The notes below the pieces were generated by a model that was not told where the DNA came from, made no database searches, and saw only the letters and a program-made list of their open reading frames with translations. DNA of 64,000 bases from contig NZ_PJBB01000003.1 of NCBI RefSeq assembly GCF_002836595.1, forward strand, positions 3,037,001-3,101,000. The letters are read 5' to 3'. The position numbers were made by a program, and so were the translations under genes. Shown piece after piece: positions 24,973-33,675 of the stretch. Numbering within the stretch: the stretch's first letter is position 1; every line of letters starts with the position of its first letter. The stretch is from Tenacibaculum sp. Bg11-29. GTDB lineage: Bacteria > Bacteroidota > Bacteroidia > Flavobacteriales > Flavobacteriaceae.

Positions 24973-26223
24973 ATGAAAAATCCACAAAAATCATCAGTGA
25001 AACCTTATAAAGAATGGGAGGAAGGGCTTCCAACAGATTCACAGTTCGGTATTTTATCTAAACTCCATGGTACATGGGTTAATTGGAAGGGTGGCCCTAC
25101 TGGGTTACATACCACTCCTATGCCTTCACCAGGAACATCTTCAGAGACTATCTTTGGTGTTTTCCATTTTAAATCTCAGGAATATAGAGAGCAGCTGAAG
25201 TTCACAAAGGTGAACGCACCAGTTCGTAACCGTGCAGGATCGAATGAGCAGTTTAATGCTGCCGTTAAATATGAAACAGCAATCGTAGATAATGAAGGAG
25301 GTCTTCAACATTTTGAAAATGGTATGTACCTCTGGCTGGGCGACCACGAGATGCCTTGGCGTTCTGATAGTCCGTATCAAAACCCGCCAACGATGTTTAA
25401 GCATACATCCGATGAAGAATCGATAGAAACTGATGGTGGTGAGCCTGTAATGGGACCTGGCGAACTTGGACCACAGTATGTACCTCCATATCAAATTTCG
25501 CGATCAGGTGTAATTCCACATGGTACAACCATTCATTTGACGGGTAATATAAAAGAGTCGGGAAAAGATAGTGCTCCTCATATAGCAAATCTTTGGGAAC
25601 AACAATATCTGGCAGTATCGCCAAGTATGGGTATTAACCCCGAGAAAGATTTAATTCAAGGATCTCGCGAGAAGCCAGCATGGACTGAGTTACCTCGTGA
25701 AGAGCAAGAAGATGGTGGTGTTAATAGTGGACGTGCTTATTTTGAAAGTATTTTTAATTATGATGATTTTGGTGCTAAGTTTCCATTTACAGTTCAGCCA
25801 AATTTGAAGTTGAGTGATGCTAACGAAGGATTGGAGTTTAAGAAATATGATATGATCGAGTTAGATACGTTTCATGAGACAGGTCTTCAAGGTGGTACAA
25901 TAAATAACGTAATGATTGATCGTTATTGTAAAGTAACTAGAATGCGTTATCGTATGTGGTTAGAAGAGATTGTTGACGAAGAAACAGGGAATATTATTGA
26001 GCAACTACAATATGAGCAAATTGTAGATTTTGAGTTTATGTTTGGTTCAACTGGAGGCACGACGTTGTGGCCGCATATTCAAGTTAATACGTTACGACGC
26101 GAAAAGGACATTCCGCTAAACAAGCGTTTTAAATCGATTGAGCTACCAATGGATGCTCCGGATGAAGTAAGTAAAGAAACTGGTTCTGTAGTTTGCCCAA
26201 TGGGACATTCTCGTCGTGGATAA
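24973..26223 (+). CDS. Unrecognised 416-residue cytosolic protein of the oxidase cluster
   Basis: I cannot name the family. There is no signal peptide or membrane segment. The N-terminus FGILSKLHGTWVNWKGGPTG vaguely recalls the start of nitrobindin/FABP-like barrels (L-x-x-L-x-GTW), and the protein is beta-rich with charged loops. It ends SVVCPMGHSRRG, a Cys-Pro pair of the kind found in heme-responsive motifs, so heme binding is a guess. Base composition is visibly richer in G and C than the surrounding genes. It is 77 bp upstream of the amine oxidase gene, so the two probably act together. Confidence 0.5.
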   Translation: MKNPQKSSVKPYKEWEEGLPTDSQFGILSKLHGTWVNWKGGPTGLHTTPMPSPGTSSETIFGVFHFKSQEYREQLKFTKVNAPVRNRAGSNEQFNAAVKYETAIVDNEGGLQHFENGMYLWLGDHEMPWRSDSPYQNPPTMFKHTSDEESIETDGGEPVMGPGELGPQYVPPYQISRSGVIPHGTTIHLTGNIKESGKDSAPHIANLWEQQYLAVSPSMGINPEKDLIQGSREKPAWTELPREEQEDGGVNSGRAYFESIFNYDDFGAKFPFTVQPNLKLSDANEGLEFKKYDMIELDTFHETGLQGGTINNVMIDRYCKVTRMRYRMWLEEIVDEETGNIIEQLQYEQIVDFEFMFGSTGGTTLWPHIQVNTLRREKDIPLNKRFKSIELPMDAPDEVSKETGSVVCPMGHSRRG

Positions 26224-26300
26224 GGATAACTTAATTCAAAAATATGTAGCAATTCAAATGGCTACACTAACAATCACAAATAATTTAAACAATATTACTT

Positions 26301-27992
26301 ATGAAAACAGATTCAATACTTACAACTAATACAGATGTGTTAATTGTAGGGGCAGGTGTTTCAGGTTTATATACTGCTTATAGACTTCTTCAACAAGATA
26401 GCAAAAGAAAGGTTGTTATTCTTGATCGTTTAAACCGTACAGGTGGTAGGCTCGACTCCGATTTGGTTGCTATTAAAGATCCTTATGATACTAAAAAATC
26501 TATAGTAAAAGAAGAGGAAGGAGGAATGCGTTTTGAAGATTCAATGACCGAATTGATGTCGCTTTTCACTGCGCTTGGATTATGTAAAGATGCGGTTTAC
26601 TTTCCAATGACAACCAATAGGTATTTTTTTAGAGGCCATAGTTTTACAGTCGCTGAATCTGAAGAGAATAATAATGCTATTTGGGGTGAATTATATGACC
26701 TCGAACCTGCAGAACAAAATCAAAGTCCTGGTGCAATTTTAGGGGTAATTTATCAAAGAATTCTTAATGTAAATGGAATCGAAAATGTACCAACAAAACC
26801 TACTCCTGAGTTTTGGCAAACATTTAGGCTTGATTTTAAGTGGGCTGGAATTCCTCTTTATAAATGGCAACTTGGTGGTTTAATAAGAAGCATGGGATAT
26901 TCAGAAGAATGTCTTATGATGTTAACCGAAGTACTTGGTTTTCGTGGTCCTTTTCAAGGATTACCAAATGCTGGTGCAGCTTGGCAAATTTTGGAAGACT
27001 TCCCAGAAAACCCACAATATTTCACTTTAAAACGTGGGTTCAGTTCCTTAATACGTAAACTAGAAGATGAAGTAACCAAGCTAGGAGGTGTGATTCATAC
27101 AGGAATCAATGTAAATACGGTTAATGGTAAAAAAGGAACTTATAAAGTAAATTTAAGTATCGCTGAAAAAGGTAATTCAGCATACGTTTTTGAACAAGAT
27201 ACTAAGACATCTATTATGGATGCCAAACAAGTTATTCTTGCAATTCCAAGTAAAGCGATGTCTTTGTTATTTGCAGCCTCTCCATTGATGAATATTAATA
27301 AAAATTCAAGAACATTTTGGAAAGATATTAATTCTATTCAACCTATGAGTTTGCTAAAAATCAATCTTTATTTTGATAGACCTTGGTGGGCAGACGGTTC
27401 TACAGGGCAACCTTTAGTATTAGCAGGTCCTTCATTTGCTGATTTACCTATTAATTCTATTTATCCTTTTTATACGGTACAAACAGAACCTGGAGCTCCA
27501 AATAAAGGTAAGCCAGCAGCATTAACTATTTATTGTGATTTTACGAATACTATTTTCTGGCAAGGATTACAAAATGTAGGTGAGAAATTTGACAGCCCTT
27601 TGCAAAAAGAACATTCTAAAAAACCACAAACCCTATTTCCTGCTTCAAAAAAAGTAGTAGTAGAAGCCATAAAACAAATTAAAAGTTTGTTTAACACACA
27701 TTATGTACCTGAACCTGTATTAACAAGTTATCGCTCATGGGACGGGGAAAATGATTTCCCTCATGCGTATCATCAATGGGGGCTTAATACTAACGATAGA
27801 GAAGTTATTTCTCGAATGACAAAACCATTACATAATGAAGATATTTTTACCTGTAATGAAACTTGGTCTGACATGCAAGGATGGGTAAATGGTTCACTTC
27901 GATCTTCTGAAAAAATGTTAAAGTATAATTACGGATTAGAATCTATTACAGAAAATCATTCAGCTTGTATTTTGGTTCCTCCTACAGAGTAA
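26301..27992 (+). CDS. FAD-dependent amine oxidase (MAO/L-amino-acid oxidase family)
   Basis: A 563-residue flavoprotein expected to oxidise an amine or amino acid to the imine with release of H2O2. It has the dinucleotide fold DVLIVGAGVSGLYTAYRLL, the GGRLDSD block after the second strand, the EEGGMRFEDSM segment, and the C-terminal FAD contact ETWSDMQGWVNGSLRSSEKML. There is no export signal, so it is cytosolic. Substrate unknown. It is the last gene of the insert before the intact prmC, and a terminator follows at 28038. Confidence 0.85.
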   Translation: MKTDSILTTNTDVLIVGAGVSGLYTAYRLLQQDSKRKVVILDRLNRTGGRLDSDLVAIKDPYDTKKSIVKEEEGGMRFEDSMTELMSLFTALGLCKDAVYFPMTTNRYFFRGHSFTVAESEENNNAIWGELYDLEPAEQNQSPGAILGVIYQRILNVNGIENVPTKPTPEFWQTFRLDFKWAGIPLYKWQLGGLIRSMGYSEECLMMLTEVLGFRGPFQGLPNAGAAWQILEDFPENPQYFTLKRGFSSLIRKLEDEVTKLGGVIHTGINVNTVNGKKGTYKVNLSIAEKGNSAYVFEQDTKTSIMDAKQVILAIPSKAMSLLFAASPLMNINKNSRTFWKDINSIQPMSLLKINLYFDRPWWADGSTGQPLVLAGPSFADLPINSIYPFYTVQTEPGAPNKGKPAALTIYCDFTNTIFWQGLQNVGEKFDSPLQKEHSKKPQTLFPASKKVVVEAIKQIKSLFNTHYVPEPVLTSYRSWDGENDFPHAYHQWGLNTNDREVISRMTKPLHNEDIFTCNETWSDMQGWVNGSLRSSEKMLKYNYGLESITENHSACILVPPTE

Positions 27993-28037
27993 AAAATATC
28001 ACAAGTTGGTTGTCAATTTATTATGTAAATTGAAGTA

Positions 28038-28078
28038 AAAACATAAAATCTTCTCATTTTGAGAAGGTTTTATGTTTT
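28038..28078. terminator. Rho-independent terminator between convergent genes
   Basis: Stem AACATAAAA-CTTCTCA with its complement, a short loop and a T run on the plus strand. It ends the amine oxidase transcript and can also serve prmC from the other strand. Confidence 0.8.
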
Positions 28079-28120
28079 TTTTCTATTTAAATTGAGTAGA
28101 AGAGTGATTTGATTAAATAC

Positions 28121-29056
28121 TTATAATGAAGCTTTAATCATTCGATCGTTACCCGAAAAATCTTTACGTAATTCAATATTTGTAAACCCTTTTTTCTTTA
28201 ACATATCAACAGTCTCTTTTCCTAAGTATTGATTGATTTCAAAGAATAAATATCCATCTTTAGTAAGATGATTTTTTGCTAAGTCAGCAATTTTATCATA
28301 AAAGATAAGCGGATTATTATCCTCAACAAACAACGCTAAATGTGGTTCGTTTTCTAAAACATTATTTTTTATTTCAGCTTTTTCTAATTCTCTAACATAA
28401 GGTGGATTTGAAACAATTATATCAAATTTCAGGTCATTACGAGGAATTTTCAACGAAGTACTCTCTTTTTCTATAGAAAACAGCTTCGTTTTACTCGCAA
28501 TAACGTTTAAACTAGTTGTTTTTAAAATGTCTTGTTCAATAAAATTAATTTCAACACTGTTTAATGTTGCATTTTCCGTTGCCTTTTTTAAAGCATTTAT
28601 AGAAACATCAACTGCTGAAACAGTTGCATTTTGTAATTTTTTTTTCAGTGAAATAGGAATACAACCAGTTCCTGTTCCGATATCAAGGATGTTTATTTTA
28701 ACTTCAGAATTAACTTCGTTTATAATCCATTCTACTAATTCTTCTGTTTCAGGTCTTGGGATTAAAGTATTTTCATCAACTAAGAAAGGTAAACCATAGA
28801 ATTCAGTATTTCCTATAATATATTGTATTGGTTCTTCTTTTTGAAGTCTTTTTATAGCGTTATTAAAAAGCAATTCCTTTTCAAAATTTATTTCAAAATC
28901 AGGCTGCATTATTAAATCAATTCGTTGTAAATCGATATACTCCTCAATTAAATAATAGAAAAAAGTATCTATTTCTGTTTGAGGATAAATTGATGATAAT
29001 TGCTCTGTGAAATATATTTTGTAGTTTTTGAGTGTCATAAATTTAGGGCTTTTCAT
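28121..29056 (-). CDS. prmC: Peptide chain release factor N5-glutamine methyltransferase
   Basis: PrmC methylates the GGQ glutamine of RF1 and RF2. About 311 residues: an N-terminal helical domain, then the Rossmann core with motif I LDIGTGTGCIPISL and the catalytic SNPPYV motif, which identify HemK/PrmC. The start may be the ATG at 29056 (overlapping the upstream gene by 14 bp) or at 29038. The last 28 codons, ending GNDRMIKASL, exist as eroded copies at 14896 and 19593, so the 3' end appears to have served as an insertion point. Confidence 0.92.
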   Translation of the reverse strand: MKSPKFMTLKNYKIYFTEQLSSIYPQTEIDTFFYYLIEEYIDLQRIDLIMQPDFEINFEKELLFNNAIKRLQKEEPIQYIIGNTEFYGLPFLVDENTLIPRPETEELVEWIINEVNSEVKINILDIGTGTGCIPISLKKKLQNATVSAVDVSINALKKATENATLNSVEINFIEQDILKTTSLNVIASKTKLFSIEKESTSLKIPRNDLKFDIIVSNPPYVRELEKAEIKNNVLENEPHLALFVEDNNPLIFYDKIADLAKNHLTKDGYLFFEINQYLGKETVDMLKKKGFTNIELRKDFSGNDRMIKASL

Positions 29057-29546
29057 TATAGTAACTTAATTTTCTATAGAAATTAATATAATCAGTGCTG
29101 TTTGAATAAATTACAGAAGTATCTATTTGGTTATTTTTTAAATTAATAAGTAATACATGATTACGAATTTGTTTATGAAATTTATAGTTGAATTTTTTCA
29201 ACGCAATATTTAAATTTTCAGGGTTAAAAGAAATACTACTAATTGAGTCTCTCTTTTTAAGAGAATATTTACTATTTAATTTTAGAGTATCAAGATTGAA
29301 AGAAAAACCTTTAGCTAAAAAATCATCAGAAAGATAAATATATTCAACAGTATATCTTTTTTCTTTCTTAACTAAAGCATAATACCCACAAGTATCCCAG
29401 ATAGTATCTAGTTTATCTTTTTTGAAATAAGATTCTTCAATCTTAAATTGATTATCAAAAGGATTGTACGTTGGTTTTTGTAGAAGTATAAAACAGAAGA
29501 AACTGAAAATAAATTTTTTCATAATCTTGTTTTTAAATAAAATCAT
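29043..29546 (-). CDS. Hypothetical secreted protein
   Basis: A 167-residue protein with a hydrophobic N-terminus (KKFIFSFFCFILLQ), so probably exported or membrane-anchored. The rest is charged and beta-rich (CGYYALVKKEKRYTVEYIYLSDDF, NHVLLINLKNNQIDTSVIYSNS), with no motif I can place. It overlaps the prmC start and lies 6 bp after the membrane protein gene at 29553, so all three may be one transcript. Confidence 0.5.
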   Translation of the reverse strand: MILFKNKIMKKFIFSFFCFILLQKPTYNPFDNQFKIEESYFKKDKLDTIWDTCGYYALVKKEKRYTVEYIYLSDDFLAKGFSFNLDTLKLNSKYSLKKRDSISSISFNPENLNIALKKFNYKFHKQIRNHVLLINLKNNQIDTSVIYSNSTDYINFYRKLSYYNEKP

Positions 29547-29552
29547 CCCTTT

Positions 29553-30116
29553 TTAATTAAAACTATATAAATATATTATATAAATAAAAAAAATAGTAGG
29601 TATTAATAAAATAGGTAGCGTAACTATAACTGTTTTTACAAAGCTAATTTTACATATTCTTTTCAAACCTTTAAATAATATTCTAAAAGAAATAAAACTA
29701 ATCAAAATAGTTATTAAATTTCTAAAATGAATCGTGTTAAAATCAAAATGTTCTAAATCGGGGTTTTTCAAAAAAAACATCAATAAAGAAAGTAGAAACA
29801 TAGGGAAATAAGAATAAACAAGTAAAGAAAATGTTTCTTCATAGTAAATTTCACCTTTAAAAAAAACAATCATTTTATATGTAAAGTAACTAAACAAAAT
29901 AGCTAATAAAAGTAATAAACAGATACTGATTATAAACAGAAAAATATTGAGAATTAAATTTTCAGTCTTATTGAATAAATCTTGTTGAAACGAAAGAATT
30001 ATTCCATAAAAAACAGATGTAATAAAACTTTCTCTGTAAAGCTCATCAATATATTTTTCTTCAAACTTGATTAAGCCTTTCTTAATATTAAATAATAGTA
30101 ATATTGGTATCATCAT
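29553..30116 (-). CDS. Yip1-like multi-pass membrane protein
   Basis: About 187 residues from the preferred Met (30116), which avoids overlap with the GNAT gene; an upstream ATG at 30155 exists. There are five predicted hydrophobic segments, among them NIFLFIISICLLLLLAILF and FLLSLLMFF, with a charged N-terminus (FEEKYIDELYRESF). The layout resembles YIP1/DUF1282 integral membrane proteins. Function unknown. Confidence 0.55.
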   Translation of the reverse strand: MMIPILLLFNIKKGLIKFEEKYIDELYRESFITSVFYGIILSFQQDLFNKTENLILNIFLFIISICLLLLLAILFSYFTYKMIVFFKGEIYYEETFSLLVYSYFPMFLLSLLMFFLKNPDLEHFDFNTIHFRNLITILISFISFRILFKGLKRICKISFVKTVIVTLPILLIPTIFFIYIIYLYSFN

Positions 30117-30129
30117 AGCTTTTTTATTT

Positions 30130-30621
30130 CTACAAATCTTTAAGCATCCAAACATTACAAGAGTAATGCCCTGTGTTTCCCATTGGTTTATCTAAGTTTA
30201 TGAATCCATTTTTAGCATACAAAGCTCGTGCAGCATCCATGTAAGGCATGGTTTCTAAATAACACTGCTTATAACCTTGTTCTTTTGCTTTAGATAAACA
30301 GAAATTAATTAATTTACTTCCCAGTCCTTTTCCTCTCGTAATAGGTAAGAAATACATTTTTTGAAGTTCACAAATTTTGCCTTCAAAACTATTTAATTCA
30401 GCAAAACCAACACCGCCAACTACTTTGTTTAGGTGCTCTATTACAAAATAAGCAGTGTTTTCTTCTTGGTAAGTTTCAAACATTTCGTCAGTAGCTTTAT
30501 CTTCATAAGCAGTACCAACTTTAGGAGCACCAAATTCAATAAGAACAGTTCTTATAACCTGTGCTAGTTGCTCATTATCACTAGGTTTTATTTCTCGAAT
30601 AATAAAATCAGAAGTAGTCAT
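30130..30621 (-). CDS. GNAT-family N-acetyltransferase
   Basis: 163 residues. Motif A is LQKMYFLPITRGKGLGSKLI (RGKGLG acetyl-CoA loop), followed by CYLETMPYMDAARALYAKNGF. The family acetylates small molecules or N-termini; the substrate is unknown. Transcribed divergently from the lipoprotein gene at 30672. Confidence 0.87.
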   Translation of the reverse strand: MTTSDFIIREIKPSDNEQLAQVIRTVLIEFGAPKVGTAYEDKATDEMFETYQEENTAYFVIEHLNKVVGGVGFAELNSFEGKICELQKMYFLPITRGKGLGSKLINFCLSKAKEQGYKQCYLETMPYMDAARALYAKNGFINLDKPMGNTGHYSCNVWMLKDL

Positions 30622-30631
30622 AGGAATACCT

Positions 30632-30639
30632 TATTTTTG
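30632..30639 (+). promoter_or_regulatory. -7 promoter element for the LEA-2/ribD gene string
   Basis: TATTTTTG matches TAnnTTTG and lies 32 bp upstream of the ATG at 30672. Confidence 0.45.
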
Positions 30640-30671
30640 TACCGCAAATTACCTAAAAAATAAGAATCTAT

Positions 30672-31133
30672 ATGAAGAATTTAATGTTTTTTATCGCTGT
30701 GTTATTTATTGTTAGCTGTTCTGTAAAAAAGAAGCCAATATTTATAAAAGTTGATGATGTTAAAATTATATCTGTAGCATTAGATACTATTCAGTTAAAA
30801 GCAAATGCATTTTTTAAAAATCCGAATGATATTGGAGGTAAATTAGCTACAGATGAAATTAAGGTAATTGTAAATGGAGTGGAAGTTGCTCAAGTTTCGT
30901 CAGAAGAATTTAAGGTTCCTGCTCGTAAAGAATTTAGTATTCCTTTAAAAGTTTCAATACCTGCGAATAAAATATTTGGTAATAATAAAAATGGATTTTT
31001 AGGAGGTTTAATTAACTCAATATTAAATAAAAGTGTTAAAGTTCAATTTAAAGGAGATTTAAAATATAAGGTTTTAGGGTTTTCTGATGTGTATGCTATT
31101 GATAAAACTGAAGATATTAAAATTAAATTATAA
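30672..31133 (+). CDS. LEA type 2 family lipoprotein
   Basis: 153 residues. The signal peptide ends in the lipobox IVSC (Cys16). The mature domain is an Ig-like LEA-2/WHy domain (VALDTIQLKANAFFKNPND, EIKVIVNGVEVAQVSSEEF, FSIPLKVSIPANKIF, VKVQFKGDLKYKVLG), which in bacteria is located in the periplasm and linked to desiccation or stress. Five bp before ribD. Confidence 0.8.
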   Translation: MKNLMFFIAVLFIVSCSVKKKPIFIKVDDVKIISVALDTIQLKANAFFKNPNDIGGKLATDEIKVIVNGVEVAQVSSEEFKVPARKEFSIPLKVSIPANKIFGNNKNGFLGGLINSILNKSVKVQFKGDLKYKVLGFSDVYAIDKTEDIKIKL

Positions 31134-31138
31134 TTCTT

Positions 31139-32209
31139 TTGAACCACGAAAAATATATAAAACGCTGTTTAGAATTAGCTAGTAATGGTATTGGAACTGC
31201 GCGTCCGAACCCTTCTGTAGGAGCTGTTGTTTTATACGACAATAAAATTATAGGAGAAGGTTATACGAATCCTTACGGTGGTAGTCATGCAGAAGTAAAT
31301 GCTATAAATTCAGTAAAAGATAAAGAGTTATTAAAGCAAGCAACAATTTATGTAACATTAGAACCTTGCTCACATTTTGGTAAAACACCACCATGTGCCG
31401 ATTTAATTGTAAAGAATAATATACCAAACGTTGTAATTGGTTGTGTAGATACAAATAGTTTGGTTGCTGGTAAAGGAATTGAACGTTTAAAAAAAGCAGG
31501 AATAAACGTAGTAGTGGGGATTCTTGAAAATGAATGTAAAAAACATCATAAACGTTTTTTTACGGTTCAAAATAAAAAACGCCCTTATATTATACTTAAA
31601 TGGGCAGAAACTACTGATGGATATGTAGCTCCGATAACAAAGGATGAACAAAAACCTGTTTGGATTTCGAATAAATATTCACAACAATTAGTTCATAAAT
31701 GGCGAAGTGAAGAACATGCAATTTTAGTAGGTACAAATACTGTAATTGCAGATAATCCTTCATTAACAGTTCGTAATTGGACTGGTAATAATCCTATTAG
31801 AATAGTATTAGATAAAAACGAACGAATTCCAGGAAATGCAACTGTTTTTGATAAAAGTGTAAAGACAATTGTTATAACTGAAAAAAGAAATAATAGTGAA
31901 GAATCAACAATAAATGATTCTCAGTTTGAGCATAGTCGAGAACTAATTTTTGAGCAAATAGATTTTTCATCCCGCGTAGCGGAACAAATTTGCGAAGTAT
32001 TACAAAAACATAGCATTCAATCAGTAATTATTGAAGGGGGTACGCAAACATTACAAACATTTGTAGATGCTAATTTATGGGATGAAGCTAAAATTTTTGT
32101 AGGTAAAATAGTGTTTGGTAGTGGAGTAGTAGGGCCTATTTTAAAAGGTAAATTAGAAAAGGAAGAAAACATCGAGGGAGATGTATTAAAAACATATATA
32201 AATGATTAA
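31139..32209 (+). CDS. ribD: Bifunctional riboflavin biosynthesis protein RibD
   Basis: Deaminase and reductase steps of riboflavin synthesis. The N-terminal deaminase has the zinc motifs HAEVNAI and PCSHFGKTPPCADL. The reductase domain starts near KWAETTDGYVAP and includes GGTQTLQTFVDANLWDEAKIFV. 356 residues, the family's usual length. The start is TTG (31139), close behind the lipoprotein gene. I saw no FMN riboswitch upstream. The end overlaps the HAD gene by 8 bp. Confidence 0.93.
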   Translation: MNHEKYIKRCLELASNGIGTARPNPSVGAVVLYDNKIIGEGYTNPYGGSHAEVNAINSVKDKELLKQATIYVTLEPCSHFGKTPPCADLIVKNNIPNVVIGCVDTNSLVAGKGIERLKKAGINVVVGILENECKKHHKRFFTVQNKKRPYIILKWAETTDGYVAPITKDEQKPVWISNKYSQQLVHKWRSEEHAILVGTNTVIADNPSLTVRNWTGNNPIRIVLDKNERIPGNATVFDKSVKTIVITEKRNNSEESTINDSQFEHSRELIFEQIDFSSRVAEQICEVLQKHSIQSVIIEGGTQTLQTFVDANLWDEAKIFVGKIVFGSGVVGPILKGKLEKEENIEGDVLKTYIND

Positions 32210-32810
32210 GAATATTATTTTCGATTTTGGTGATATTTTCATCAATTTAGATAAAGAAGCAACTTATAAAGAATTAGCGAAGTTAGGAGTAACAAATGTT
32301 TCTCAAGACATGATCGAAACCTATTATAAATATGAAATGGGTTTAATTACTACTGATGAGTTTGTAGGTTTTTATAAAACTAAGTTTCCGCAATTAAGTA
32401 GTGAAGACTTAATAAATGCTTGGAACGCTATTTTATTAGATTTCCCAAAGCACCGATTAAAATTTTTAAAAGAATTAGCTGCTTCAGGTAATTACAGGTT
32501 GTTTTTATTAAGTAATACTAACGATTTACACATTTCATGGATTCAGAATAATTGGGGAGCTGATTTATATGGTGAATTTAAAAACTGTTTTGAGCAATTT
32601 TATTTATCTCATGAAATAAATTTTAGAAAACCAAATACAAATATTTATGAATTTGTATTGAGTGAAAATAATTTAAAAGCTTCTGAAACAATTTTTGTTG
32701 ATGATTTAAAAGAAAATACTGATGCTGCAAAAGCATTAGATATACACGTGTGGAATTTAGTTCCAGGAAAAGAAGATGTAGTTAGTTTATTAAATAGAAA
32801 AGAGTTTTAA
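32202..32810 (+). CDS. HAD-superfamily phosphatase (HAD-IA type)
   Basis: 202 residues. Motif I is FDFGDIFINLD (nucleophile Asp8), motif II is LLSNTND, then the Lys of FRKPNTNIYEFV, and motif IV is IFVDDLKENTDAA. The cap is helical. It probably dephosphorylates a small metabolite. Following ribD directly (8-bp overlap), it could supply the missing riboflavin-pathway phosphatase, but this is inference. Confidence 0.82.
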   Translation: MIKNIIFDFGDIFINLDKEATYKELAKLGVTNVSQDMIETYYKYEMGLITTDEFVGFYKTKFPQLSSEDLINAWNAILLDFPKHRLKFLKELAASGNYRLFLLSNTNDLHISWIQNNWGADLYGEFKNCFEQFYLSHEINFRKPNTNIYEFVLSENNLKASETIFVDDLKENTDAAKALDIHVWNLVPGKEDVVSLLNRKEF

Positions 32811-32811
32811 C

Positions 32812-33675
32812 ATGGTTTACTTGATGTTAAGTGTTTTAGTTTCAAGTTTACTATTTGTAATTTTTAAATTTTTTGATGTTTTTAAAATTAACACTTCACA
32901 GGCCATTGTTATAAACTATGCTATAGCACTATCTTTTGGTTTATTTACATCTAATATATCTTTAAGTATTGTAGAAGTTCCGAAACAACCTTGGTTTTTT
33001 GGCGCTTTTTGCTTAGGCTTTTTATTCATTACTATATTTAATGTAATGGGTATTACAGCACAAAGAAACGGACTTTCAGTAGCTTCAGTTGCAGGGAAAA
33101 TGTCGGTTGTTATTCCGATTATTTTTGGAATTATTGTATATAATGAAAGTGTTGGGTTTGTGAAAATTAGTGGGATTTTAATGGCGTTAGTCGCAGTGTA
33201 TTTATCATCAGCAAAGAGTGATGTTACGCCTGTTAAATTAAAAAATTTACTATTTCCATTGTTATTATTTTTAGGGTCTGGTTGTATTGATACAGGCTTG
33301 AAATATGTAGAGACTACCTATGTTTCTAATGAAACTGTTCCTATGTTTTTAGCTACTATTTTCGGATGTGCTTTTGTTTTTGGATTATCATTTATGGTAA
33401 TTCAAATAATTAAAGGAAAGATTAATTTTGAATGGAAGAATGTTGTAGGGGGAATCGCTTTGGGAATTCCGAATTATTATTCAATGGAATTTTTATTAAA
33501 AGCATTACAAACAGAAGGCTTAGAAAGCTCAACATTATTTACTATTAACAACGTATCTGTTGTTATTTTAACTACTGTTTTTGCACTGCTATTATTTAAG
33601 GAAAAATTGATTAAAAAGAATTGGATTGGTATAGGTTTAGCAATAATTAGTATTTTATTAGTAGCTTCGGCATAA
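32812..33675 (+). CDS. EamA/DMT-family transporter
   Basis: 287 residues with about ten hydrophobic segments in two repeats, as in drug/metabolite transporters. The first half ends in GIIVYNESVGFVKISGILMALVAVYL, and the second half ends in ALLLFKEKLIKKNWIGIGLAIISILL, the same E-x-x-x-x-x-K-x-x-G pattern. Substrate unknown. Its start is 2 bp after the HAD stop, and its stop overlaps the next start. Confidence 0.82.
   Translation: MVYLMLSVLVSSLLFVIFKFFDVFKINTSQAIVINYAIALSFGLFTSNISLSIVEVPKQPWFFGAFCLGFLFITIFNVMGITAQRNGLSVASVAGKMSVVIPIIFGIIVYNESVGFVKISGILMALVAVYLSSAKSDVTPVKLKNLLFPLLLFLGSGCIDTGLKYVETTYVSNETVPMFLATIFGCAFVFGLSFMVIQIIKGKINFEWKNVVGGIALGIPNYYSMEFLLKALQTEGLESSTLFTINNVSVVILTTVFALLLFKEKLIKKNWIGIGLAIISILLVASA

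Noticed and set aside
25141..25624. Minus-strand open frames of 75-117 codons inside the 416-residue protein gene
   Set aside because: They lie fully within a good plus-strand gene and have atypical, Arg/His-rich translations, so they are shadows.
28080..28135. MocR tail copy beside the intact prmC
   Set aside because: Only ATGAAGCTTTAATC resembles the junction, and it needs a 15-bp deletion, so it was not called.
30639..31139. Possible FMN riboswitch before ribD
   Set aside because: The gene before ribD is an intact lipoprotein gene with a normal promoter, and no RFN-like conserved stem pattern is visible.
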